Virus record (IMG/VR): IMGVR_UViG_3300037808_000363
Span: 1 to 36,670 of that record
Direction: 5' to 3' (one strand)
Length of the DNA stretch: 36,670 bases
From: a virus
Under the pieces are notes generated by a model, which had not been told where the DNA came from, made no database searches, and was given only the letters and a program-made list of their open reading frames with translations. Shown here piece after piece: positions 22,032 through 29,414 of the stretch. Made by a program: the position numbers and the translations under genes. Numbering within the stretch: the stretch's first letter is position 1; each line of letters begins with the position of its first letter.

Positions 22032-22446
22032 TCAATCAACAGGGAATACAAGCCTTCACCCGTATGATGCAGAAGCAAAAAAAGCAATGGCTAAATTTAG
22101 CGAAGGCGAGTTGATTATTCTGGATCTTAAAAAGTCTCGAAACCCCAAATTCCATCGGTACGCTTGGGTAATGTTCAGGACTCTACTGGATATGGTTGAC
22201 GAGCCAATTGCTCTGGAATCGTGGGTGAAGATGATGACCACAAAAATCGGGAGGTATACTAGCATAGGCAAGGTGGACATAAACGGCACTACTAGCGTTG
22301 CAGTGGTACCTGATTCAATATCTTTCGAGGTCATGGATGAAATTGAGTTCCACAAATTTACCAGCGAATTCCACAATTATTTCTGTGAGCGATACGGCAA
22401 TAAGGTCAGCTACAAGCAATTGCAAGAAATTGTAGGGTGGATGTAA
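22003..22446 (+). CDS. DUF1367-like recombination-associated protein
   Basis: A 147-residue protein overlapping the previous gene by 29 bases. It contains GELIILDLKKSRNPKFHRYAW followed by a helical segment, and later SISFEVMDEIEFHKFTSEFH, in the pattern of DUF1367, a family found in lambda-like recombination regions often next to ninG. The biochemical role is unknown. Confidence 0.65.
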   Translation: MKVTLIKLRDQSTGNTSLHPYDAEAKKAMAKFSEGELIILDLKKSRNPKFHRYAWVMFRTLLDMVDEPIALESWVKMMTTKIGRYTSIGKVDINGTTSVAVVPDSISFEVMDEIEFHKFTSEFHNYFCERYGNKVSYKQLQEIVGWM

Positions 22447-23003
22447 TGTATCCAGAGTCGATTATTACAAAGAGAGATCAGGAAATCGTCACAGCAAGGG
22501 TTGAATCTGAACAGGATTACAAAAATTCAATGACAAAAAACCGTGGGAAATATGTCGGGTTTATGACTGAACGGAAATTCATGGGCTGGTGTCAGAAAAT
22601 GGGATTTGATTGCCGACAAACAAACACCCATAACGATGATTTTTTGGTCAATAATAAAACGGTTGATGTTAAAGCTAAATTAAGAAATGTCAGAACAAAT
22701 GAAGATCATGAAGCTTCGGTTTGGGAAAGTTCAATGTCTCATCAAAAGCCAGACTTTTACGTATTTGGATCAGTGTTAAAAAATAAGATCGTTCAGCTAA
22801 TTGGGTGGCTGGAATATGAAAGATTTTTGTCATTAGCAAGAATCATGAATAAAGGAATGGATCAGGGGAATATGAGTATTGTTGAAGATTGCAGGAATGT
22901 TTATCACTGGCAGACAAATCCGATGGATCTATTCATGAAGATCAAGCCTCAAGATCAGACAACTGATCAATGGTTGGCTGATTACAATAAGGCTGAAGAA
23001 TGA
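22446..23003 (+). CDS. PD-(D/E)XK nuclease-like protein, putative
   Basis: A 185-residue protein from the ATG in a TAATG overlap; a GTG at 22437 is in frame. Residues 41-80 have the layout of a PD-(D/E)XK nuclease: E42 in the first helix, CQKMGFDCRQTN, then D65 in a strand and V-D74-V-K76 (the D-x-K pair). The next strand region is KPDFYVFGSVLKNKIVQLIG. This resembles Holliday-junction or restriction-type nuclease cores. Its place between DUF1367 and NinG supports a recombination role; activity is inferred. Confidence 0.55.
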   Translation: MYPESIITKRDQEIVTARVESEQDYKNSMTKNRGKYVGFMTERKFMGWCQKMGFDCRQTNTHNDDFLVNNKTVDVKAKLRNVRTNEDHEASVWESSMSHQKPDFYVFGSVLKNKIVQLIGWLEYERFLSLARIMNKGMDQGNMSIVEDCRNVYHWQTNPMDLFMKIKPQDQTTDQWLADYNKAEE

Positions 23004-23572
23004 ATAGATGTCGCCACTGCAAGGTCATGTTTGAACCTAACATGAGTTCATTGCAAATATGCTGCTCTTACCAGTGCGCCGCCGCTTGGACTATAACTGT
23101 CAAAGGGCAACAGCACGTTGCGAAGCAGAAACGTAAAGACATCCGAGCGCGTAAACTGGCGATAAAAACCAAATCCGATTGGACGCGGGAAACACAGCAA
23201 GCTTTTAACGCCTTTATTCGAGAGCGTGATTATGATCAACCCTGCATATCCTGCGGTAAGCCAGCAACGTATGAAACCAACCAATGGGACTGTGGTCATT
23301 ATCGAAGCGTTGGGGCTTCACCTGAATTGCGGTTCGTTGAGGACAATGCCCATAAGCAATGTAAGAAATGTAATCGCAACTTATCGGGAAACATTGTTGA
23401 GTATAGGTTGCGCCTGATCGACAAGATAGGAATGAGGAAGTTGAACTGGTTAGAGGGGCCGCACGAATCGCCCAATCTGATTACCAAAGACCTGATACAA
23501 CTAAAATCACAATACATAACCAAAAAAAGGCAACTACAAGATGAGCGTGAATATCAACAAAAGGGTGTTTAA
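23000..23572 (+). CDS. ninG: NinG-like recombination protein
   Basis: A 190-residue protein with an ATGA overlap. It has an N-terminal zinc-type cluster (CRHCKVMF, then CCSYQC), a basic helix, a second cluster PCISCGK and H-x-x-S-V-G-A-S-P-x-L-R-F, and NAHKQCKKCNRNLSGN, the conserved NinG/Rap pattern. In lambda, NinG (Rap) acts on Holliday junctions during Red recombination. Here it closes the ERF/YqaJ operon. Confidence 0.85.
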   Translation: MNRCRHCKVMFEPNMSSLQICCSYQCAAAWTITVKGQQHVAKQKRKDIRARKLAIKTKSDWTRETQQAFNAFIRERDYDQPCISCGKPATYETNQWDCGHYRSVGASPELRFVEDNAHKQCKKCNRNLSGNIVEYRLRLIDKIGMRKLNWLEGPHESPNLITKDLIQLKSQYITKKRQLQDEREYQQKGV

Positions 23573-23825
23573 GAATAAGCGAGATGATGATCGGTTAAGT
23601 TATGTTGTCGTTGATCAACGTAGCGCAAAGAGTCGGCATGTTGGTTGTCGAGATACAAGAGAGCGAGCAGAAGCCTTGAGAGAAAGTTACATTTTAAGAA
23701 ACCCTGCTCCTATAGATGATAAAATCAGGAAGTCAGAAAGGATAGAATCCAGAGATATCTTGGTTAGGGAATCAGCGAAAGTATTGGCTCAGGCTTGGCG
23801 TGGTGACCATTTCTTTCAAGTATAA
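23541..23825 (+). CDS. Small basic protein, unknown
   Basis: A 94-residue protein overlapping the end of ninG by 32 bases. The N-terminal half has short strands (YVVVDQRSAKSRHVGC) with many basic residues, and the C-terminal half is a helical region (RESAKVLAQAWRGDHFFQV). It may be a DNA-binding accessory; no family is recognised. Confidence 0.5.
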   Translation: MSVNINKRVFKNKRDDDRLSYVVVDQRSAKSRHVGCRDTRERAEALRESYILRNPAPIDDKIRKSERIESRDILVRESAKVLAQAWRGDHFFQV

Positions 23826-23928
23826 GAATGAGAGGAACGTTTTTTAGTGTGCTTGTTAGATCACTCGCAAAAACTAAAGCAGACACCGAGGGGATGCAAG
23901 GCCCCACTAATTTTGACAGGGCAGGGAT

Positions 23929-24330
23929 ATGATTCAGATAGTTAGATTTGCTGTGTTAACTGAATGCACAATAGGGAGATTATATCTTGATAGGGAACCG
24001 CTTTATTACACGATTGAAAAACCTTGGCTTAACAATACGCCTTTCGTTAGCTGCATTCCGATCGGACGCTACCCTGTTACCCGAGTTGATTCGCCGTCTT
24101 ATGGAGAGGATACGTGGATGGTTGATGAAGTACCTGATCGGACTCATATTTTGTTTCATGTGGCTAACGTTGCTAATAATGTCCAAGGTTGCATCGGGAT
24201 GGGAATGGATTTGTACTCAGACCTGTCAGGGGTTCGACAAAGCAGAATCGCTGTTGACGATTTTTACCAACGCACTGAAGACCGCTTATCGGAAGAAATA
24301 GAAATTTCAAATGGGTATATTTATAAATGA
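23929..24330 (+). CDS. DUF5675 protein, lysis-region
   Basis: A 133-residue protein. It contains LTECTIGRLYLDREPLYYTI, then EKPWLNN, FVSCIPIGRYPVTRVDSPSY and HILFHVANVANNVQGCIGMG, the signature of the DUF5675 family. Members are common near phage lysis and tail genes; the role is unknown, though the conserved His, Cys and Gly pattern suggests an L,D-transpeptidase-like or enzymatic fold. It starts a run of four overlapping genes with membrane or periplasmic features. Confidence 0.75.
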   Translation: MIQIVRFAVLTECTIGRLYLDREPLYYTIEKPWLNNTPFVSCIPIGRYPVTRVDSPSYGEDTWMVDEVPDRTHILFHVANVANNVQGCIGMGMDLYSDLSGVRQSRIAVDDFYQRTEDRLSEEIEISNGYIYK

Positions 24331-24485
24331 ACGTGCCGACCCTTGAAGAAGCCTACGCGATTGCACCATTAGTGACCTTGGTGCTGATCATTATTGTCCT
24401 TGGATTCGTTGCTGGTTACCGATCAAGGAATGATCATGTCGAGACATTGAAAGCGTGGATTGATTCGCTCAAGGGGAAGAAATGA
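24327..24485 (+). CDS. Small single-span membrane protein (possible inner-membrane spanin or holin)
   Basis: A 52-residue protein that begins in an ATGA overlap with DUF5675. It has a short polar start (MNVPTLEEAY), one strong membrane segment (IAPLVTLVLIIIVLGFVAGY), and a polar tail with a short helix (SRNDHVETLKAWIDSLKGKK). It is directly followed by an Rz1-like lipoprotein, so it could be the inner-membrane spanin subunit, although it is short for one. A second holin is an alternative. Confidence 0.6.
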   Translation: MNVPTLEEAYAIAPLVTLVLIIIVLGFVAGYRSRNDHVETLKAWIDSLKGKK

Positions 24486-24619
24486 AGCTAATTGTGACTA
24501 TTATCACGATCATATTACTCAGCGGTTGCAAGACACTACCCACTCCGTTTGATACAGGGCCAGAGGTATCCCCGCCGATAGGTTGTGTTGAAGGTAGGGA
24601 GCGCAGCGTTGACTGTTAA
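24482..24619 (+). CDS. Rz1-like outer-membrane lipoprotein (o-spanin candidate)
   Basis: A 45-residue protein overlapping the previous stop (ATGA). The N-terminus MKLIVTIITIILLSGC is a lipoprotein signal with lipobox L-L-S-G-C (Cys16). The mature part is short and proline-rich (KTLPTPFDTGPEVSPP), the hallmark of Rz1-type outer-membrane spanins that help disrupt the outer membrane. It implies a Gram-negative host. Confidence 0.7.
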   Translation: MKLIVTIITIILLSGCKTLPTPFDTGPEVSPPIGCVEGRERSVDC

Positions 24620-25001
24620 AAAAACCGACCTTCAGCAGATTCAAGACTATGTGCAATGGCGTTTTGATTACACCTCAGATATTGAACAGCGAGGATTGCC
24701 AGAGCATTGGGTTGGCGTTTCAGAGCTTAAAGATTTAGACAGCATGGCTCGACGCACGTTTAAAGATGATTGTGACGGTCACGCTTTAGCTTGTAGATAT
24801 CAATGTCGGAAATTGGGTATCCCGAGTCGACTCGTTTTTTGTCAAACAGAAACGCACGAATACCATTTAGTTTTAGAGGTCGAGGGGTGGATTTTGGACA
24901 ACAGACGGAGGTGGGTTATTGACCGCGGTCATTGTGAGTATAATTGGATCAGCATAAGTAGTTTTGATGAGGGGGGGCCTTGGCATGAGGTCTATCATTA
25001 A
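24609..25001 (+). CDS. Transglutaminase-like cysteine peptidase (BTLCP-like)
   Basis: A 130-residue protein. The TTG at 24609 is spaced well from GGGAG; GTG at 24585 or TTG at 24588 would lengthen it. The catalytic set is clear: FKDDC(55)DGHALACRYQCRKLGI, TETHEYH(86)LVLEVEGWILD(97)NRRRW, giving a Cys-His-Asp triad as in bacterial transglutaminase-like cysteine peptidases. It has no signal peptide. Its place after DUF5675, a membrane protein and an Rz1-like lipoprotein makes it a candidate non-canonical lysis enzyme, though a role in peptide or protein processing is equally possible. Confidence 0.7.
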   Translation: MTVKKTDLQQIQDYVQWRFDYTSDIEQRGLPEHWVGVSELKDLDSMARRTFKDDCDGHALACRYQCRKLGIPSRLVFCQTETHEYHLVLEVEGWILDNRRRWVIDRGHCEYNWISISSFDEGGPWHEVYH

Positions 25002-25345
25002 TGCCTCGATCTAATCGCAAACCTTGCTGTAACGCTGGCTGTAATCAACTGACTCACAATAGTTATTGCGACAAGCACAAAACAAAAAAATGGAGGAGAA
25101 GAACGGCAGACAGCGCAAAGCGTCAGGCCATGTACAACACTACAAGTTGGCGAGTGGTGCGGAAGATCCATCTGAATAATAATCCGCTATGCGTTGAATG
25201 CGAAAAATTGCATAGAGTTGTACTCGCCACCGTTGTCGATCACATCACGCCACATCGGGGTGATCAAGCATTATTTGACGATCAAACAAATTATCAAAGT
25301 CTCTGCAAACTTTGTCACGATAAAAAAACAGCCCGAGGGGAATAA
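25001..25345 (+). CDS. HNH endonuclease
   Basis: A 114-residue protein with ATG overlapping the previous stop. Zinc-binding C64-x-x-C67 and C102-x-x-C105, the catalytic D80-H81, and N97 form the standard HNH layout (VVDHITPHRGD, NYQSLCKLCHDKKTA). HNH enzymes near terminase genes of HK97-like phages assist terminase in DNA cleavage during packaging. Its N-terminus has an additional cysteine cluster (CCNAGCNQLTHNSYC). Confidence 0.85.
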   Translation: MPRSNRKPCCNAGCNQLTHNSYCDKHKTKKWRRRTADSAKRQAMYNTTSWRVVRKIHLNNNPLCVECEKLHRVVLATVVDHITPHRGDQALFDDQTNYQSLCKLCHDKKTARGE

Positions 25346-26619
25346 TGGAAATTATTGAAAAGGAAATAGGCGAGTTAACTGCTTATGAAAACAACAGCCG
25401 CACTCATTCGGATGAACAAATAAATCAAATAATTGCCAGTATTAATGAGTTTGGTTTTACAAACCCTTTGCTGATCAACCCTGATAATGGCGTTATAGCG
25501 GGACATGGTCGATTGAGAGCGGCAATTGAAGCAGGCATGGATAAAGTCCCTTGTATAATCCTTAAAGGGCTTACAGAAGCACAGGAGCGCGCATATGTCA
25601 TTGCAGACAATCAGCTAGCATTAAACGCTGGATGGAACATGGATATATTGGCGCTGGAATTAGCAGACTTGAAAGATATGACGTTTGATATTGACCTGAT
25701 TGGTTTTGATGGCGATTTTCTGGATGATTTGTTGGTTGATAAAAAAAACGAAGGGTTGACCGATGAAGATGCGGTTCCTGATGCGCCAGAAAAACCTATA
25801 ACAAAAAGCGGCGATGTTTGGCTGATGGGTGATCATCGAGTTATGTGCGGAGACAGCACAAACATTGATCACGTTGAAATGCTAATGAATGGCAAAATAG
25901 CCAACATGCTATTCACATCGCCCCCGTATAACGCAGGCGAGAATGTGTATGACCCAACATCGAAGGTCACAAAAGGGAAATATGAAGCATACGACGACGA
26001 TATAGACCCGAACGAATGGAAATCATTAGTCAACGATACTCTGACCGTATGGCGGCAATTCACAGAATATCAATTTATGAATATCCAGCAGTTAGCAGGG
26101 AACAAGAAATCTTTTTGGCAGTTCGCTTCTGATAACTCAGATTATCTTGCTGATGTTTCGGTATGGAACAAAGGACATACAGCGCCTGCATACGCCACCA
26201 ACGTAATGAACTCCTCATTTGAATTTGTTTTGATATTTGCTCAAAAAGAAAATCCTAGCAGAGCAATATCAACAGCTAATTTCAGAGGCACTGTGTCGAA
26301 CGTTTTGGATATGGGCGGGCAAAGGTCTAACGAATTTTCTCATGTTCACTCCGCAACATTCCCCGTTGCCATGACTGAACACTACATAACGTCTTTCACA
26401 TCAAGCAATTCTATTATTTGCGATTCTTTTAATGGTGTTGGAACTACGTTGATTGCGTCTGAAAAAAATAACCGCTTGTATTACGGAATGGAAATAGACC
26501 CGCTTTATGTGGATTGCACTGTGATTAGATGGCAAGAGTACACTGGGAAATACGCTGTATTGGAGTCTACTGGGGAAACGTACAACAGAAGCGTTCCACG
26601 TGGAACCATAGTCGAATGA
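25345..26619 (+). CDS. ParB-like N-domain fused to a beta-class DNA methyltransferase
   Basis: A 424-residue protein. Residues 1-100 form a ParB/sulfiredoxin-type domain with GHGR at 53-56 (GHGRLRAAIEAGMDKVPCII). Residues 150-424 form an amino-methyltransferase: catalytic motif IV S-P-P-Y-N (192-196) comes before the cofactor motif D-x-F-x-G-x-G-T (360-368), the beta-class order. It probably methylates phage DNA at adenine N6 or cytosine N4 to escape host restriction. It lacks the helix-turn-helix and C-terminal domains of ParB, so it is not a parS-binding ParB. A parS-like palindrome lies in its last codons (26593-26606). Confidence 0.85.
   Translation: MEIIEKEIGELTAYENNSRTHSDEQINQIIASINEFGFTNPLLINPDNGVIAGHGRLRAAIEAGMDKVPCIILKGLTEAQERAYVIADNQLALNAGWNMDILALELADLKDMTFDIDLIGFDGDFLDDLLVDKKNEGLTDEDAVPDAPEKPITKSGDVWLMGDHRVMCGDSTNIDHVEMLMNGKIANMLFTSPPYNAGENVYDPTSKVTKGKYEAYDDDIDPNEWKSLVNDTLTVWRQFTEYQFMNIQQLAGNKKSFWQFASDNSDYLADVSVWNKGHTAPAYATNVMNSSFEFVLIFAQKENPSRAISTANFRGTVSNVLDMGGQRSNEFSHVHSATFPVAMTEHYITSFTSSNSIICDSFNGVGTTLIASEKNNRLYYGMEIDPLYVDCTVIRWQEYTGKYAVLESTGETYNRSVPRGTIVE
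26592..26607. promoter_or_regulatory. Second parS-like palindrome (GTTCCACGTGGAAC)
   Basis: CGTTCCACGTGGAACC matches the known parS variant TGTTCCACGTGGAACA at 14 of 16 positions, with only the two outermost bases different; its 14-bp core is perfectly symmetric. It lies in codons for S-V-P-R-G-T near the end of the methyltransferase gene, so coding and binding functions would overlap. Confidence 0.65.
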
Positions 26620-26667
26620 CCAATCACTGTGCTAACATTCAACAACTAACCCTATTAACGGGGATGG

Positions 26668-26802
26668 ATGATGATAATGGTATATGCAGGGAAGGAGTAC
26701 AAAGCCACGCTAACGGACAAAGGTCTGTTGATAGGCGCACTCAATGTGGTCCTACCTATCAAGCCAGTGGTCAAGGTCGTCGAGTGGAAGATAGCCGCCT
26801 GA
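26668..26802 (+). CDS. Small ORF, 44 residues, possible gene
   Basis: A short frame after the methyltransferase gene, preceded by ACGGGGATGG. Several ATG codons cluster at its start (26668, 26671, 26677). The peptide has an alternating hydrophobic pattern (VVYAGKEYKA-like start, then LLIGALNVVLPIKPVVKVVE) suggesting small beta structure. A competing frame across the same region (to 26846) starts inside the methyltransferase and looks non-coding. Coding status is uncertain. Confidence 0.35.
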   Translation: MMIMVYAGKEYKATLTDKGLLIGALNVVLPIKPVVKVVEWKIAA

Positions 26803-26842
26803 TGTGCGGTGAACGCTGGTTAACTAAAGGGAGTCCCTTCGA

Positions 26843-27046
26843 ATGAATGAGCAACACAGACCCACCATCACGGCTGTTCATACAGCCAAGCCCAAGCGCC
26901 GCAAGCCCAATCAACTATTGATCGACGAAGCACAGGCAGACGCTGCCGAGTTCGCTGACAAGGCTGACCATTGGATGAGAGTATCTGCTGCGCTAACACT
27001 GGTGATTATTGTAGGTGCGTTTTACGCTGCCATTCAGTTGATCTAG
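26843..27046 (+). CDS. Small C-terminal-anchored membrane protein, unknown
   Basis: A 67-residue protein. The basic N-terminus (AKPKRRKPNQ) and an acidic helix are followed by one membrane segment at the C-terminus (AALTLVIIVGAFYAAIQLI). A ribosome site AAAGGGAG lies upstream, at a somewhat long spacing. No family is recognised; it may be a membrane-tethered accessory. Confidence 0.55.
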   Translation: MNEQHRPTITAVHTAKPKRRKPNQLLIDEAQADAAEFADKADHWMRVSAALTLVIIVGAFYAAIQLI

Positions 27047-27053
27047 CATCGTG

Positions 27054-27227
27054 ATGCCTCACACGCTGTATGTGATCGCCCACATGGTCATTGCGCTGGC
27101 ACAGTATGATTCACTGGATGCTTGTCTCATCGCCGAGCAGAGACTGCTGAGTAATGTGTGGTACGATGATTTCAGGACGGCTTGTATTGCAGACAGGGGT
27201 ATACCCCTTTTTATCTCTACAACCTAA
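27054..27227 (+). CDS. Small ORF, 57 residues, probable gene
   Basis: A frame of 57 codons with a start at ATG 27054 or the GTG just before, eight bases after the membrane protein stop. The peptide has a hydrophobic N-terminus (LYVIAHMVIALAQY) that could be a signal, then a Cys-bearing helix (SLDACLIAEQRLLSNVWYDD) and a second Cys (TACIADRG). Two cysteines after a hydrophobic start suggest a small exported, disulphide-bonded peptide; this is inference. Confidence 0.45.
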   Translation: MPHTLYVIAHMVIALAQYDSLDACLIAEQRLLSNVWYDDFRTACIADRGIPLFISTT

Positions 27228-27290
27228 AAACGAAACATCGACGCGATAATAATTTCCACATTTATACAATAAAAATAGAGGGGGTAAGAA

Positions 27291-27743
27291 ATGGCCAGAG
27301 GTAGAAAGCCAATGCCTGACGCTATTAGGCTTGTGAAGTACTCAAAGCCAGCCAAAGAGCGAATGAACCCAGACCAACCCGAGTACGGGATTGATATTCA
27401 ATGCCCAGAAACCTTCGACGAGGTCAGGCGCAAAGCTTGGTTTGAATTAGTGCCAAACTTAATCAGGGCTGGAGTAGCCAAAGAAGTCGATGTGTATTCG
27501 CTTGAGATGCTTGTAGAAAAATGGGTGGAATGGCGGGACGTGCAGGACAAAGTGAACACCACAGGTCTGGTGATAAAAGCCCCTTCCGGTTACCCGATCA
27601 TGAATCCTTACTACACAATGTCGATGCAGATAGGAAAGGAAGTCGGAAGAATGTTGTCTGAGTTCGGTATGACTCCATCGAGTCGCCAGCGGGTTGTAGC
27701 AGACAAGCCAAAGAAAGTTAGCGAGTTTTCTGACATATCATGA
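27291..27743 (+). CDS. terS: Terminase small subunit, P27 family
   Basis: A 150-residue DNA-binding subunit of the packaging motor. It has a basic N-terminus (MARGRKPMPDAIRLVK), a helical core with RRKAWFELVPNLIRAGVAKE, then NTTGLVIKAPSGYPIMNPYY, the conserved P27 motif, and MLSEFGMTPSSRQRV. The ribosome site AGAGGGGG is strong. A TACAAT at 27265 could be a -10 box, but no -35 is seen at the proper spacing. The stop overlaps the large subunit start (ATGA). Confidence 0.85.
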   Translation: MARGRKPMPDAIRLVKYSKPAKERMNPDQPEYGIDIQCPETFDEVRRKAWFELVPNLIRAGVAKEVDVYSLEMLVEKWVEWRDVQDKVNTTGLVIKAPSGYPIMNPYYTMSMQIGKEVGRMLSEFGMTPSSRQRVVADKPKKVSEFSDIS

Positions 27744-29404
27744 CTGACTATCCTCATTGCCGTGACGCATGGGGCTATGCCAACGATGTTCGTGACGGAA
27801 CAATTCCAGCGTGTCGGTATATCAAGCTGGCTGTCGAAAGATTCTTTAAAGACATGGAACGCGAAGACCTATTTTTTGATTACGACAAGGCAGAAAAGTT
27901 CTGTAATTTTTGTGGTCACCTCCCGCACGTAAAAGGACGATGGGCGCAAGATAACCAGAAGCTTGAACTGGAGGCGTGGCAGAAATTTAAATTTATAAAT
28001 TTGTTTGGGCTTTACAGAATATCCACCGGAAAGCGAAAATATCAGGAAGTTTTAAATTTAATCCCACGCAAAAACGGAAAGTCTATTGATGCTTCTGCGG
28101 TGGCTTTATTCATGCTGACTTCGGATGGAGAATTTGGGAGCGAGGTCTATTGCGGAGCGCGGAGCGAGAAACAAGCGAATGAGGTTTTTACACCAGCGAA
28201 GCAGATGCTGAAAAGAAATTCGAGCTTGGCAAAATTTCTAGACCTGTCAGTACAGAAGCAGAGTATATTTCGGGAGTCTGATAATTCATTTTTTCAGCGA
28301 GTTATCGGTGACCCGCCAGACGGGACATCACCTCACTGCGGGATTGTGGACGAGTATCACGAACACAAAAAAGATTCTGTGTATAAAACATTTCAGACGG
28401 GGATGGGAGCGCGAGACAATCCTTTGCTCTACGTGATTACAACGGCGGGTGATAACATAAATGGGCCATGTCATGAAAAAGTACAGGAGTGCATACAGAT
28501 ATTGGAAGGAGTGTTGACCGACGATCATGCTGACTCAACATTGGTGTTGATTTATACGATTGACGATGACGCGCCCGAAGATTTTTGGAAGACTGAAAAC
28601 GCGCTGAGAATGGCAAACCCGAACTATGATGTTTCATTGTCTGGTGACTGGCTCAAGAAACAGCAATTACAGGCGATACGGTCTGCGAAGGATCAGGGAT
28701 TCTTTAAGACAAAGCATTTGAATATATGGGTCAATCAAACTGAACCATTCGTTAACTTTGAGGACTGGAAAAAGTGCGGCGATGATGACTTAAAGATTGA
28801 AGATTATCTGATGCATCCTTGCGTGATGGGTGTAGACCTGTCGAGCCGAATAGACTTCACCGCCAGCTGCAAATGCTTCTATGAAGATGACGCAGATGGC
28901 AAGCGGCACTATTATTTGTTCCCAGAATTCTGGTTGCCCGAAGAGGCATCACGAGAGTATCCAGCGTGGCGTGATTACATCAACTTCACTGAAGGCAACG
29001 AGATAGATACAGCTGCTGTGAAGAAGAATATTAAGTCTGATTTAGACAATTATATGATTGATGAAATCACCTTCGACCCGTGGAAGTCAGCAGGGTTCGA
29101 GCAGGAACTTGCGGATCATGGTGCAGAAATAACCAAGTTCCCTCAGACAATTGGGCAATATACGATGCCCATGAATGAATTTGAAGCTGCTATAATAAGT
29201 GGTAGACTCCACCACAATAACAATCCGGTTATGAACTGGATGCTTACAAATCTTCATGCGAAGCGCGACACAAACGGTAACTGCAAGCCGCGCAAGGAAG
29301 ATCAGAAAAAGAAAATTGATGGCATGGTTGCCGCAATAATGGCCCTCGGTAGATGTATGCAAACCGAGGAACAGGCTTTCAGCCCAACTATTTTAACAAT
29401 TTGA
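27740..29404 (+). CDS. terL: Terminase large subunit, HK97 type
   Basis: A 554-residue packaging ATPase and nuclease. The ATPase motif PRKNGKS (109-115) is the deviant Walker A, and GIVDE (201-205) is Walker B with the catalytic Glu. The nuclease domain begins at GVDLSS (364-369) with its first metal-binding Asp; further acidic residues lie around EITFDPW and the C-terminal KKKIDGMVAAIMALG. This is the Terminase_1/HK97 gp2-like family. It is coupled to terS by ATGA overlap. Confidence 0.92.
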   Translation: MTDYPHCRDAWGYANDVRDGTIPACRYIKLAVERFFKDMEREDLFFDYDKAEKFCNFCGHLPHVKGRWAQDNQKLELEAWQKFKFINLFGLYRISTGKRKYQEVLNLIPRKNGKSIDASAVALFMLTSDGEFGSEVYCGARSEKQANEVFTPAKQMLKRNSSLAKFLDLSVQKQSIFRESDNSFFQRVIGDPPDGTSPHCGIVDEYHEHKKDSVYKTFQTGMGARDNPLLYVITTAGDNINGPCHEKVQECIQILEGVLTDDHADSTLVLIYTIDDDAPEDFWKTENALRMANPNYDVSLSGDWLKKQQLQAIRSAKDQGFFKTKHLNIWVNQTEPFVNFEDWKKCGDDDLKIEDYLMHPCVMGVDLSSRIDFTASCKCFYEDDADGKRHYYLFPEFWLPEEASREYPAWRDYINFTEGNEIDTAAVKKNIKSDLDNYMIDEITFDPWKSAGFEQELADHGAEITKFPQTIGQYTMPMNEFEAAIISGRLHHNNNPVMNWMLTNLHAKRDTNGNCKPRKEDQKKKIDGMVAAIMALGRCMQTEEQAFSPTILTI

Positions 29405-29414
29405 GGACGCTCAA

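Noticed and set aside
25345-25644. Phage-encoded ParB for the parS sites
   Set aside because: The ParB-like domain here is the short type fused to methyltransferases. The helix-turn-helix DNA-binding domain and the dimerisation domain needed for parS recognition are missing.
26529-26846. 105-codon frame overlapping the methyltransferase end
   Set aside because: It starts inside the methyltransferase in another frame, has a low-complexity polar composition and no ribosome site. The shorter frame at 26668 in a different phase looks more protein-like.
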